Source of the DNA: Paralteromonas sediminis
Lineage (GTDB): Bacteria > Pseudomonadota > Gammaproteobacteria > Enterobacterales > Alteromonadaceae
Reading direction: 5' to 3'
Length of the DNA: 64,000 bases
Assembly: GCF_003820355.1 (NCBI RefSeq)
Contig: NZ_RPOK01000005.1
Location: forward strand, 124,001 to 188,000
The translations under genes were made by a program, and so were the position numbers. Under the pieces are notes generated by a model that ran no database searches, was not told where the DNA came from, and worked only from the letters and a program-made list of their open reading frames with translations. This document shows, one piece after another, positions 1 to 9,823 of this stretch. Position 1 is the first letter of the stretch. Each line of letters begins with the position of its first letter.

Positions 1-281
1 AATCGCTGCAACTTCTCGCTGGCCAGTAGCATTTGCCGGGTAAGCCGCTTGTTTTCCTCTAGTAATTGTTGCTGGGATGTAAGCTGATCGGCGCTGGCAT
101 TCAACATCAAACTGGGTAGGTTGGCAATGTATTGTAGCGGGCTCATCAGCGAATTGAGGAACATACGAGTAGACTGGAAGCCATCTAACTTATTATCGAC
201 AACAATTAGTATAATTGAGAGCACAATGGCTATCGCTAAACGATTGTTTAGCGATGGCCCGCGAGAAAATATAGCTTCCAA
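1..281 (-). CDS. mreC: MreC, rod shape-determining protein (N-terminal part; gene runs off the window)
   Basis: MreC is an inner-membrane protein that joins the MreB cytoskeleton to the peptidoglycan elongation enzymes. Only about 93 N-terminal residues are in the window. They start MEAIFSRGPSLNNRLAI, which aligns with the family start, then show one membrane segment (about residues 14-28) and the beginning of a coiled coil rich in Q, L and E. The only usable start codon between the mreB stop (294) and the conserved IFSRGPSL motif is the TTG at 281, so I use it. It lies 12 bases behind mreB, as expected for an mreBC operon. No strong Shine-Dalgarno is visible, so translational coupling to mreB is likely. 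Confidence 0.9.
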   Translation of the reverse strand, partial: MEAIFSRGPSLNNRLAIAIVLSIILIVVDNKLDGFQSTRMFLNSLMSPLQYIANLPSLMLNASADQLTSQQQLLEENKRLTRQMLLASEKLQR

Positions 282-293
282 AACGCGATTGAC

Positions 294-1367
<1,074 letters not shown>

Positions 1368-1393
1368 CTAGGTCTACTGTCGTGAATTGGCGC

Positions 1394-1399
1394 ATTTTA
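1394..1399 (-). promoter_or_regulatory. Candidate -10 element of the mreB promoter
   Basis: Read on the minus strand, TAAAAT lies about 57 bases before the mreB start, in the only sizeable gap between mshQ and mreB. No good -35 hexamer is found 16-18 bases further upstream, so this is a weak prediction. Confidence 0.3.
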
Positions 1400-1434
1400 C
1401 CGCAATCAGCGGCACCATACCACGTTGATTAACA

Positions 1435-4416
1435 TTATCGGAGTTCACGCCAGTTTAGAAGGCGATCATTCCCCCTAAACTGGCCGAATGACACTTCTGC
1501 ACTGGGTTTATCATTAGTGTTTATAACACCGTCCAAGTTCCAGTCAACGTTTAAAAATTCCGACCATGTTTCATCACTAACACCAGGCTCAAGTGTTAAT
1601 CTCATACGGCCTTTTAGCGAGTTACCCGCTACATCTACAGGTGCCGAGAAAACCAGGTCGCTGGTGTCAGAAATACCCAGGCTTAACACGCCATTACTTT
1701 GTATAGTTGAGTACAGCGACGTGATGTCAGTTTCGTAGGATTCCGTTGACGCATTAGTCAAACTCATCTGTCCTGCGGTCTGCTGAATATCAATCGGCGT
1801 GCAACTATCTACTGTGTTGGTTGCCCACAACCCGTTCACCAAATGCTCTGCCACTATTGGCACACGCAATGATCGGGTTTCAGGCCCATAAGTATCCATC
1901 AGATTCAGGCGGCCGTAACGCTGCTGCGTATCGCCTATATCGGGAAACTCAATGCTTTCACAACCGTCTGGATAGTTACTTTGCACGCAGATCGCGTTAC
2001 CACTGCCAAACGTTGCATCGGTAAAGACTGCTGCGGCTATGGTTAGGTTAAAATTGCTGTTGAAAGGAGAAAACCCTGCGGCAGAAGCCGCCGTCTTGGT
2101 ATATGTCGCCAAGACATTATTGAATACCAACTCTTGTGTACCATCGTAATCCTGAGGATTCTGGGCTGACAAAAAGGTGGATGCAGTTTCTAGTAAGAGC
2201 GCTGCGGTGTAACCCGTGTTATCTGTCACACTGTATGATGTATTATTGCTAATGAGGGATGCGGAAGGGTTAAGTGTCCAGTGGGCACTGTCGTAGTTAT
2301 TAGTGATTTCACCCTCTGCATTCATGGCAACCAGTGTAACAATCGGTTCCGCCCCCATGTTAAATCCGAAAGCTTGCCCAATATAGGTAAAAGACGTACA
2401 CGCATCGGCAGTTCTGGGACTGTTTATACTTGCTTCAAAATACGCTGGAATAAAACGCCCAAGATCTGTGGGTTGTTCTGTATTTAATCGTGAGCCGAAC
2501 GTATTGATAGCGTCACTACCTAGGTAATTTTGGTCTTGTAGTTCCAGTGAATATTCACCACTCTCATTCAACTTTGCGGCATCGGTGTTAAAAACGCCGC
2601 TGTCAAAGTCTATGCTCACTGGTCCACTAAATGTCCCTGTAGTTGAACTGGTAAGCACCGCATTTTCCAGAGTGAGTTCTGCTTCACTGGCAATATTGGA
2701 ATCAGGTGAAATACGGGTGAATTTGTAATGCAAACTCGCGGGTTGATAGCCTGGTAAAACACCGTTCTGCGCCCCTAAAGCTTGTACCGTGACCTCAAAG
2801 GAAGCGGCTGCCCGAGTGGGTGATGTGCCCGTCGACGATGACTGCAACACGAGCCTGTTTGGAATACTGTCAAAGTTGTCACTGTCGGATGCCACCGTGG
2901 GTGAAAGATCTGCACCTGTTATCTGCCCAGAAACCGACAAAAACACCCTTCCTGCATCTGCATAGCTATAGTCCGAAAGTTGCGCAATACCTTCGTTGTT
3001 GAACGTGACTGAAATCTGACCGGTAGAGACGCCAGAGCCGTCACCATTTACCGGAATACCTGCAAAAGGAACTCGGCATATATCGGACGAATATCCTGTT
3101 GCTCCATCAATACAGTTGTACGACAAATCAAGCGTTCTAGTTCCCTCTAGCGCGGCTGCACAGACGCCGCTCTCATCGCCTGGATCACGCAATGCCGCTA
3201 TGCCTAGCCGGGATAATGATACTTCAGCTTTTTGGTCGGGCAAAGGGCTTGAAAAGCCGCTATTGCTATCGAACAAAACCAGCCCAGCATTAACAAACTC
3301 AATACTGCAATTACCTTCACATAAGGTTGGATTTAACGGTGCTGACTGCACATTGTCAGTGGCAAAGGCGATCGCCTCCAGCCCTTCAGTTTTGCGCGCT
3401 ATAGTAAAAGAGGTTTGCGAGGTGAAGGTTTTATTTTGCCTATCTCCGTTTCCATTGGTAACAGATACGCTAACAGGATAGTCAGTGAAAGGCGTATTAC
3501 AGCTATCGTCAGCACAAACCAGAATATCTATTTCAGCAGCGTCACAGGTGAGTGCCGGGCTGTTAAATGTAATGCGATATCGGTTCGGACCTTGTTGACT
3601 GCCACTACATGCACTGCCCCCATCTAAGTTATCAAGCGCATCTGCGCGGTACTCTACAAATGCTCGGGTGCCCAGCTCAATCTCTTCAGCGTTTATCGCG
3701 CCATAGACAATGGCATCCGTTTTCATGTCTATGCTTTCAGCGGCATAAATAAAACCATTAACAATTGAGCGAACGCCTATTTCCACTGAATCATAACTAA
3801 TCAAAAGCAGTTGATCTGCAGTACTGGCAGGGTTGGTGAACGTGGGATTCAAAAAAGCATCATTTTTTATATCGACAGTGTCACTGGTATAGATTATGAC
3901 TGACTCATTACTATTAATACGAATAAAAGCGCGGTTTCCGACGATTAATTGCTTAATCCAATAAACACCACCGGCAAGAAAGACGTTTGCATCAGTTTTC
4001 AGTTCCAGTTTCTCCAGCTTGGTCACCCCTGACGTGCTCGACGTGAAAACAAGGTCAGCACGGTTACCTACAACAACGTCTTTATAATCACCTTGTGTAA
4101 GCATTTGGGAGCTGTCATTAGAGACTGAAATGTCGTTGTCTGAAGACGTAAATTGGAATGCACTTAAGCCAATAGATTCTGCTGTTTGCCCGCTGGATGA
4201 ACACTGAACAGGTGAACAGGTTGGCGTGCCATTTTGATTCTGAATATTGATATCGGATATATCTAAAACGCCATCACTACCGCGAACGAAGGCATCTTTT
4301 TTAAATGAAATAGAACCGTCGGGGCTATACGATGAAGCAGGGTCGCCAAACACGGCCGTGCATTGTGCCGCATCAGCCAATACAGGAAATAGTAGTAATA
4401 AAATGATAAAACGCAT
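1435..4416 (-). CDS. mshQ: MshQ, MSHA pilus-associated secreted protein
   Basis: This 993-residue protein is the last gene of the MSHA structural operon. A short signal peptide (MRFIILLLLFPVLADAA) predicts export. Residues about 90-260 carry alternating motifs of the type KTDAxV and VGNRAFI, which look like turns of a beta-helix (polymer-forming fold). The rest is a long beta-rich region that I assign to the MshQ/DUF6701 family by its tail (YGRLNL, RGNDRLLNWREL). Near the C-terminus, residues 958-969 form an EF-hand-like loop (DWNLDGVINTND). Several cysteine pairs suggest periplasmic disulfides. By family and position it is a pilus-tip or surface component, but its molecular job is unknown. 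It starts 5 bases after mshP. Confidence 0.85.
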   Translation of the reverse strand: MRFIILLLLFPVLADAAQCTAVFGDPASSYSPDGSISFKKDAFVRGSDGVLDISDINIQNQNGTPTCSPVQCSSSGQTAESIGLSAFQFTSSDNDISVSNDSSQMLTQGDYKDVVVGNRADLVFTSSTSGVTKLEKLELKTDANVFLAGGVYWIKQLIVGNRAFIRINSNESVIIYTSDTVDIKNDAFLNPTFTNPASTADQLLLISYDSVEIGVRSIVNGFIYAAESIDMKTDAIVYGAINAEEIELGTRAFVEYRADALDNLDGGSACSGSQQGPNRYRITFNSPALTCDAAEIDILVCADDSCNTPFTDYPVSVSVTNGNGDRQNKTFTSQTSFTIARKTEGLEAIAFATDNVQSAPLNPTLCEGNCSIEFVNAGLVLFDSNSGFSSPLPDQKAEVSLSRLGIAALRDPGDESGVCAAALEGTRTLDLSYNCIDGATGYSSDICRVPFAGIPVNGDGSGVSTGQISVTFNNEGIAQLSDYSYADAGRVFLSVSGQITGADLSPTVASDSDNFDSIPNRLVLQSSSTGTSPTRAAASFEVTVQALGAQNGVLPGYQPASLHYKFTRISPDSNIASEAELTLENAVLTSSTTGTFSGPVSIDFDSGVFNTDAAKLNESGEYSLELQDQNYLGSDAINTFGSRLNTEQPTDLGRFIPAYFEASINSPRTADACTSFTYIGQAFGFNMGAEPIVTLVAMNAEGEITNNYDSAHWTLNPSASLISNNTSYSVTDNTGYTAALLLETASTFLSAQNPQDYDGTQELVFNNVLATYTKTAASAAGFSPFNSNFNLTIAAAVFTDATFGSGNAICVQSNYPDGCESIEFPDIGDTQQRYGRLNLMDTYGPETRSLRVPIVAEHLVNGLWATNTVDSCTPIDIQQTAGQMSLTNASTESYETDITSLYSTIQSNGVLSLGISDTSDLVFSAPVDVAGNSLKGRMRLTLEPGVSDETWSEFLNVDWNLDGVINTNDKPSAEVSFGQFRGNDRLLNWRELR

Positions 4417-4421
4417 ATGCC

Positions 4422-4877
4422 CTAATCTACTTTAATAAACCCATCTTGCGCGACACGCCGACTCGCCCAAATTTCACCGCTCTGACACACGCCCGTACTC
4501 TCAAATTGGTAATAAAGATAGGTTTCACTATTCTCTTTGGTTATTTCTTGTGCGCCGCATCTAGCAGTATAACTGCAATTCCTCAAACCGTCTGTATCAC
4601 TCAACGAGGCTGCACTGGTTACAGTCTGACCGTTACAGTTTACCGGCTGAGCATCATTCGCGGGGATTGCTGACAGTGGAAAGCCCAAACTGGAGGCATG
4701 CTCTAACCCTGTTTGTGCAGCAAGTAGTGCCCTAGCTCCTAACACGTCATATACCACGTTTTGCGACCCAGCTCTGAGCTGGTTTGCCAGTGAAAGTCCT
4801 AACAGCCCTAAAATAATAATCACGAACAGTGCTAAGACAATTAGGCTTCCCCTTTGGGATTGAATATTAAGGCGCAT
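4422..4877 (-). CDS. mshP: MshP, MSHA minor pilin-like protein
   Basis: This is a minor pilin-like protein of 151 residues. The start MRLNIQSQRGSLIVLALFV gives a short basic leader, a glycine at the cleavage position and a hydrophobic helix of about 20 residues, the class III signal of pilins. The residue five after the glycine is Leu, not the usual Glu, as in PilX/GspK-type tip pilins. Four cysteines in the C-terminal half could form disulfides. I chose the ATG at 4877 because it places the leader correctly, has AAGAGG upstream and overlaps the mshO end by 11 bases. A longer reading frame upstream has no pilin-like leader. Confidence 0.85.
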   Translation of the reverse strand: MRLNIQSQRGSLIVLALFVIIILGLLGLSLANQLRAGSQNVVYDVLGARALLAAQTGLEHASSLGFPLSAIPANDAQPVNCNGQTVTSAASLSDTDGLRNCSYTARCGAQEITKENSETYLYYQFESTGVCQSGEIWASRRVAQDGFIKVD

Positions 4878-5700
4878 TGGGTATATGAACCTCTTGTTGT
4901 AACGTGATTTGTTCACCATTTTGAATGAATCTAAAACGGATCTGCACGGTGGCATTGCGTTGTCTGGAAGCCTGAACAACCCGAAAAGGATCATCTTCCA
5001 AATAGCTGGATGATGGATTTGCAGATAATACATTATCTATATTTTCAGCCAGTGTGACGGCATTAGCAGGAATACTATTGGGCGCAGACTGAGCAATCGG
5101 ACTTTCAAAACGCACTAGTCGGCCTCCGTCACTCGCATTGGCAATAAGACAAAAACTGACAGCCCGATTAACGATGTAGGCTCTGGCCGCTGGAGATGAT
5201 TCCGGGTAGAGACCCGTAACATCAAGTTCAATGAGGTTATTGTTGTCTGCGTCGTCACTAACGGCGGTTATCAACTTGCGTTTGACTGAATTGTTGGCAT
5301 AAACATCGGTTTCGGTAAGAGGATAGACAACGGCATAGTCAAGGTTGGCAGTCAGACTTACACTTTCACCTGTAGCTGCTATTGGCTCAACGATTTGCAA
5401 ATTGCTGACGCCCTGTACAGGTAGTCTTGTGTATGCGCCAACAAGCTCAATCGGTACGAATTGCAAACAATGAAAAGTGCTGTTCCCAGACACGCGTAAG
5501 CTACCAGGCAATGCATTAACCAACTCTCGTGACATCCTGTCCACGGAAAAACGCGATGCCGACAGCAATTTATCTCTGTCGGTCACCAACACGACATTTT
5601 CAATTGAAACGCGCACAAAACTCGCTATGCCAGCGCTGATCACACCTAAAATGGTGAGTACAACCACAAGTTCAATAAGCGTAATTCCTTTTTGCCTCAT
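4867..5700 (-). CDS. mshO: MshO, MSHA minor prepilin
   Basis: MshO is a prepilin-like minor subunit of the MSHA pilus, expected to be cleaved by the prepilin peptidase and placed in the pilus tip complex. The 277-residue product starts MRQKGITLIELVVVLTILG: basic leader, Gly at -1, Glu at +5 and a hydrophobic helix. The globular part is beta-rich with two cysteines. The ATG at 5700 shares one base with the mshD stop (TAATG), which argues for this start over the in-frame ATG 12 bases upstream. No prepilin peptidase gene is in the window. Confidence 0.88.
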   Translation of the reverse strand: MRQKGITLIELVVVLTILGVISAGIASFVRVSIENVVLVTDRDKLLSASRFSVDRMSRELVNALPGSLRVSGNSTFHCLQFVPIELVGAYTRLPVQGVSNLQIVEPIAATGESVSLTANLDYAVVYPLTETDVYANNSVKRKLITAVSDDADNNNLIELDVTGLYPESSPAARAYIVNRAVSFCLIANASDGGRLVRFESPIAQSAPNSIPANAVTLAENIDNVLSANPSSSYLEDDPFRVVQASRQRNATVQIRFRFIQNGEQITLQQEVHIPNAP

Positions 5701-6269
5701 TAGAAGTCCCACTTATAAAACGCATAATCAAGCGTATCACCGCCGGGAGTTGTTACCGTAATTTGGATTCGTTTGACGCTAAAATCACCTACAGTAGGAT
5801 CAGCTAAATTTTCAGCTACACCATCAAAATCAGTGTCATAGATGACGCTTACCTGAACCTGGAAGCCTTTGTAAAGATTGTCTCCACCCTGCTCGATGGC
5901 ATTACCTACGGCGTTTTCGATTGCAGGCCCTAAACCGTTATAGTCATCTATATCATCAAACAGGGCACGTGACGTTTCACCTGCATCAGGCCCTAGGTTT
6001 GCCGATACGGTGCAGGCATTGGTGTCACCACAACGGCTAAACCCTCCTGACATGGTCGCATTTTCATCAAACGCTTTGGCACTGATTTCTGCCGACAATG
6101 ACTGCGCCAGCTCGGATGCTCTGGTCTGCCATATCGGCTCAATACTTTGCTGAGACTGATTAACCACCAAGGTGATGACAATCACCATAACGGCACTGAA
6201 TACCACAATGCCAGCGATCAATTCAAAGAGTGAAAACCCCGTAATCAGTTTACGTTTACTGACATGCAC
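5700..6269 (-). CDS. mshD: MshD, MSHA minor prepilin
   Basis: This minor pilin has the class III leader KRKLITGFSLFELIAGIVV, with Gly at -1 and Glu at +5, followed by a helix and a globular domain carrying a CGDTNAC motif. Two GTG starts are in frame, at 6284 and 6269. I prefer 6269 because AGGGGT lies 6 bases upstream of it, giving a 189-residue protein with a short basic leader; the upstream GTG has no such site. The gene overlaps the end of mshC by 14 bases and joins mshO by a TAATG overlap, so these pilin genes are translationally coupled. Confidence 0.85.
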   Translation of the reverse strand: MHVSKRKLITGFSLFELIAGIVVFSAVMVIVITLVVNQSQQSIEPIWQTRASELAQSLSAEISAKAFDENATMSGGFSRCGDTNACTVSANLGPDAGETSRALFDDIDDYNGLGPAIENAVGNAIEQGGDNLYKGFQVQVSVIYDTDFDGVAENLADPTVGDFSVKRIQITVTTPGGDTLDYAFYKWDF

Positions 6270-6828
6270 GGATATACCCCTCACGGTTCACACAAACAGA
6301 GGAGGCACTTTGTGTAGTAATGGTTATCCGGCATTCAGACGAACAATTGTTTGCAGATGTCCTTGGCTGCCCGAGCGCATTAAAGTTGATGAAAGATATG
6401 GGCGTTACCCCATCAACGGCACTCAAACTTGCGTTTAACGCCTCAAAAGCCTGAGTGTCAACACGCAAATAATCTGGGGTATCATTTCCAATTGTTATAT
6501 TACAGGTAGCCGCTTGATTACCGGGCGAGTAGTTATTGGTTGGCGGGCCTAACGCAGCAGGAACGGTCACTAGGTTGATTTGATGACAGAAACCAGGACG
6601 GGTGTCCTGCATGGCACGCAGTTGCATTTGCCGCAATACAGACAGAACTTGATTTTGCAAAGCATAGCTGTCGAAGCCGCCCCGACCTTGAAAACGAGAT
6701 GCGGCAGTAACGGAGAGAACACCCACTAAAATAATCACTATGATTAATTCAAGTAAGGTAAAACCTTTCACCGAGCCTGGCAAACTCGTACGCTTTCGCA
6801 TTTTGCTCGGCTCGGCTTCAAGCGTCAT
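6256..6828 (-). CDS. mshC: MshC, MSHA minor prepilin
   Basis: MshC is a GspH/FimT-like minor pilin. The leader ends VKG and is followed by FTLLELIIVIILVGVLSV, with Gly at -1 and Glu at +5. The globular domain has several Cys (GFCHQ, ATCNI, NNCSSEC, SVCVN) that may form disulfides. The leader is unusually long (22 residues) if translation begins at the ATG at 6828. A second ATG at 6801 would give a more typical 13-residue leader; neither has a convincing ribosome binding site. It lies 13 bases after mshA and overlaps mshD. Confidence 0.85.
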   Translation of the reverse strand: MTLEAEPSKMRKRTSLPGSVKGFTLLELIIVIILVGVLSVTAASRFQGRGGFDSYALQNQVLSVLRQMQLRAMQDTRPGFCHQINLVTVPAALGPPTNNYSPGNQAATCNITIGNDTPDYLRVDTQAFEALNASLSAVDGVTPISFINFNALGQPRTSANNCSSECRITITTQSASSVCVNREGYIRACQ

Positions 6829-6841
6829 CTCTGACTATTAA

Positions 6842-7378
6842 TTAGCATCCACCAGCGTTAATAGTAACGTCAGGAGAGCTGTTTTCATCAGCGGCTTGCG
6901 TGTAAACAACCTGACACCCCTCATCAGCTGCAGGGGCAGCCACAAAGTCAGTGTCTATAGGCATGATTGCAAACTGACCGTCGGCTGGCGTGTCAGCATC
7001 TCCGTTACCAATTACCAACAAGAAGTCAGCATTGGCGTCGTTTAATACCAAAGACACATTCAGTTCTAACCATGCACCTAAGGTCGCCACATCCGCTTCT
7101 GATGCATCAGGGTAGCCAAACGTTACGTTTACATTTTGGCCGTTAATAGACACAGTGCTATCTGCTGCGTCGTTATCTGCCTGAACACCATCAATCGCGG
7201 CTTTAGCGTAAACAAGCTGGCTTCCGCCCTGAATAGCCGCTTTAACACCGTCTAAGGTTGCTTCTCTCGCATCTCCTTGCAGGTCAATAAAGCGGGGCGC
7301 GGCAGTTACCGCTAAGATACCTAAAATGACAATGACTATTATTAATTCTATTAGTGTAAAACCACGTTGTTGTTTCAT
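6842..7378 (-). CDS. mshA: MshA, major MSHA pilin
   Basis: MshA is the main subunit of the mannose-sensitive haemagglutinin type IVa pilus, used for surface attachment. The 178-residue precursor starts [20 protein letters not shown], a six-residue leader typical of type IVa pilins, with Glu at +5. Two cysteines near the C-terminus (GCQVV and the terminal GGC) would form the disulfide-bonded loop. The surface is acidic (many D, A, N), common in marine pilins. I chose the ATG at 7378 because GGGGA lies 8 bases upstream and the leader has the right length; in-frame ATGs further upstream would lengthen it. The 72-base gap before it is the largest inside the cluster and may carry its own expression signal. 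Confidence 0.93.
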   Translation of the reverse strand: MKQQRGFTLIELIIVIVILGILAVTAAPRFIDLQGDAREATLDGVKAAIQGGSQLVYAKAAIDGVQADNDAADSTVSINGQNVNVTFGYPDASEADVATLGAWLELNVSLVLNDANADFLLVIGNGDADTPADGQFAIMPIDTDFVAAPAADEGCQVVYTQAADENSSPDVTINAGGC

Positions 7379-7429
7379 TGTGTTATTCCCCATTACTTGT
7401 GTCACTATTATTCATTAAAAAAATTCGAT

Positions 7430-7457
7430 TACCTACTAGTTTTTATGTACTTAGGTA
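7430..7457 (-). promoter_or_regulatory. Hairpin and T-tract between mshB and mshA
   Basis: On the minus strand, TACCTA (overlapping the mshB stop) pairs with TAGGTA across a 16-base loop. Five bases later comes a run of seven T (7417-7423). The stem has only 6 A/T-rich pairs, so it may be a weak attenuator, a processing site or chance. A separate signal here would allow the major pilin to be made at a different level from upstream genes. Confidence 0.3.
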
Positions 7458-8047
7458 TTATTACTGAAAACAATCACTTGCCCGATCCTCGGGTCATAGA
7501 TAAATCCATTACCCACAGTGTCATCATTTGGCTCTGTGGTTACGTTTTGAATAGTTTGAGTTAGGTAATAAAAACACAGATCGTTTCCACCTGACCCAGT
7601 GCCGTTACTTACGGTAGTAAAATACCGGAAACTTTCAAATGGACGTTGTTCAAAATCAGAGGTTATTGTTGGCGCACTTTGCATAATTAAATTAAAGATA
7701 CTTTCACAATCCAAGTCTGACATATCGTTATCTTGGGAACTTGAATCGTTGTTTAGTTGCCCCGTTGGATAACCCGTGTCGCCATCGACGGCCACTTGAA
7801 TACCGTCCATTACAATAAAGGTCAAATTAACCGCTTCATTACCATTCGGTCTAGCGTCGATCTCCCATTGTGCCCGTACCAAGCCCACCCCTGTTGCAAA
7901 GCCGCCAGCAACACCTTCGACTGTTGCGTCTTCAGCCTCTTGTGTTACATCTAAAAAGCGTGGGATAGCCACTGCAGCCAGCAAGCCTAGCAGTACAACC
8001 ACTATCACTAACTCAATTAATGTAAAGCCTCGATTTTTTGTTGTCAT
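7451..8047 (-). CDS. mshB: MshB, MSHA pilin-like protein
   Basis: MshB is a pilin-like protein encoded just upstream of the major pilin. It starts [21 protein letters not shown], with a seven-residue leader, Gly at -1 and Glu at +5. After the helix come a conserved acidic stretch and two cysteines (DLDCES, DLCFYY) that could form a disulfide. Length is 198 residues. The start is supported by GGAGG five bases before the ATG. It follows mshF by 23 bases. In Vibrio cholerae, mshB begins the structural operon; here the gap to mshF leaves little room for a promoter. Confidence 0.9.
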   Translation of the reverse strand: MTTKNRGFTLIELVIVVVLLGLLAAVAIPRFLDVTQEAEDATVEGVAGGFATGVGLVRAQWEIDARPNGNEAVNLTFIVMDGIQVAVDGDTGYPTGQLNNDSSSQDNDMSDLDCESIFNLIMQSAPTITSDFEQRPFESFRYFTTVSNGTGSGGNDLCFYYLTQTIQNVTTEPNDDTVGNGFIYDPRIGQVIVFSNNT

Positions 8048-8070
8048 TATTCCTCCAGACTAACTCGTGC

Positions 8071-8580
8071 TCACGGGTGAAAAGTCACGTCGCCGGTGTC
8101 TATAGCATAGTCGAAATAGGCGCCGCGGCTCAATCGATAGCGGCAGACTCCTAAAGCCTCTGGTTGCGAGTCATCGCGATTTGGATAATATTCCGCAATC
8201 ACACGAAAACCATTTACCATTGCTGGCACGTTTAATAAAGTCAGCCACAATTTTGCGCAACCGTCACTGCTTTGTTCTACCCAAGGCCTTCCAAAGTGGG
8301 CCATTCTCACCGCACTTCTGTCTTTTTCATTTCCTTGTGCATCAAAGTGCAACAGCATGATGCGTTCAGGCCTGCCTGAAGCCTGCCAGCGCCAATGCGC
8401 ATTCGATGAGGCAGTTTCAAACTGCCTCGCAAACCCTTCCAGAACAGCGGCGTTTAAATCAGGTTCTGACTCCATGTAGCTTTTAATAAATAGGCCCATT
8501 AAAGAAACAAACAACACAACGACTACAATATTAATGAGTAGCGCTTTATTGCTGTTGTCTGCCACATCTTGTCTGCTCAA
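8071..8580 (-). CDS. mshF: MshF, MSHA biogenesis protein
   Basis: This is a 169-residue protein with one N-terminal membrane segment (about residues 14-32) and a soluble domain with WRWQASGRP and DGCAKLW motifs. It lies between mshG and mshB, the MshF position in other MSHA loci. It has no pilin leader (no G-xxxxE motif), so it is probably an inner-membrane bitopic assembly factor. Its molecular role is not established. Identification rests on position and general layout. Confidence 0.75.
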   Translation of the reverse strand: MSRQDVADNSNKALLINIVVVVLFVSLMGLFIKSYMESEPDLNAAVLEGFARQFETASSNAHWRWQASGRPERIMLLHFDAQGNEKDRSAVRMAHFGRPWVEQSSDGCAKLWLTLLNVPAMVNGFRVIAEYYPNRDDSQPEALGVCRYRLSRGAYFDYAIDTGDVTFHP

Positions 8581-8602
8581 ATTTGTTCCTTTTATCTGCC
8601 TT

Positions 8603-9823
8603 TTATCTGCCTTTTATCGCACCCATCATGTCCCACATAGGGGTGAAGATACCCAGTGCTAACACCAATACCATGACAGCAACCACCCCTATAAGAATAG
8701 GTTCAATTTTAGCCGTCAGACTTTTCAGGTCATAGTCGACTTCTCTTTCGTAAAATTCAGCAACCTCAGACAGCAATTCATCTACTCGCCCAGTTTCTTC
8801 GCCGACATTAATCATCTGCAATACCATGGAGGTAAATAATTCGCTGTTTAACGCTACGCGAGACAAGCTTTCACCTTTCTCAATATTCTGGCGCATCACA
8901 ATAATCTTGCGCCCCATATACTTGTTATCGACCGCCTCTGCCACCAACGTGAGCGCGGTGGTGAGGGGAACGCCTGCTCGAATCATCATAGAAAAACTGC
9001 GGGCAAACCGACCTAACAAAGAACGATTAAAAATACTGCCCACTATAGGTAATTTGAGTTTTAACTTATCCCATTTGTAACGCCCAACCTCAGACGACAG
9101 ATACCGGTGCACACCGTAACTCAATCCACCAATCCCTAGCACCAGTACGTACCATCGATGTACAAAAAAGTCGGACATGTTGATCAGAAACTGTGTCATG
9201 CCAGGAAGGTCAGCATTAAATTTGGCAAACATGTCTGCAAACTTAGGAATAACAAACACATTCATGATGACGAGTGCCACTGCTATCGCGATGGTAACAA
9301 AGATGGGGTAACGGGTCGCGGCTGTAATTTGCTTGCGCGTTTCCTGCTCCCTCTCTAGATATTCTGCGAGCTGCGCAAACGCAACATCAAGTTGTCCCGT
9401 ATTCTCGCCCACATGCACAACGCTCACAAACAGCTCATTAAAAATTCGTGGGTGCTGGTGCAGGGCGGAAGACAAGGACCGTCCGCGTTCAAGCTGACCA
9501 AGGATCTCTGTGAGTGCTTCGCGCAATCTCAGTGACGAGCTCGACTCTGCCAAGCCGCCAACAGCCCGCAATATTGGAATGCCCGCTCGGGTTAACGAAT
9601 ACATTTGACGAGAAAAAATTACTAAATCAGAGAGACTAACACTGGGGGTAAACCAAGTGATCTTTTCCTCTTTACTGACAGTGTCGCTATCTAAATCGAT
9701 AGCAATAGGGGTAATACTGCGTGCCCCCAACATTTTAGCCGCACTAGACGCATCTGTAGCTTCAACTACACCACTGGTTAACTTTCCGTCAGCAAAACGG
9801 CCTGTGTAGCTATATCTCGCCAT
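8603..9823 (-). CDS. mshG: MshG, inner-membrane platform protein (GspF/PilC family)
   Basis: MshG is the polytopic platform protein of the pilus machine, which couples ATPase motion to pilin addition. The 406-residue product has an N-terminal cytoplasmic stretch followed by two T2SF domains, each with conserved FxRQxxxLxxAGxP-like motifs (SRQMYSLTRAGIP; ARSFSMMIRAGVP). Membrane segments lie near residues 170-190, 225-242 and 375-395. The ATG at 9823 gives MARYSYTGR, matching the family start, and has AGAGGT upstream. Longer starts would only add a basic stretch inside mshE. It overlaps mshE by 14 bases. Confidence 0.93.
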   Translation of the reverse strand: MARYSYTGRFADGKLTSGVVEATDASSAAKMLGARSITPIAIDLDSDTVSKEEKITWFTPSVSLSDLVIFSRQMYSLTRAGIPILRAVGGLAESSSSLRLREALTEILGQLERGRSLSSALHQHPRIFNELFVSVVHVGENTGQLDVAFAQLAEYLEREQETRKQITAATRYPIFVTIAIAVALVIMNVFVIPKFADMFAKFNADLPGMTQFLINMSDFFVHRWYVLVLGIGGLSYGVHRYLSSEVGRYKWDKLKLKLPIVGSIFNRSLLGRFARSFSMMIRAGVPLTTALTLVAEAVDNKYMGRKIIVMRQNIEKGESLSRVALNSELFTSMVLQMINVGEETGRVDELLSEVAEFYEREVDYDLKSLTAKIEPILIGVVAVMVLVLALGIFTPMWDMMGAIKGR

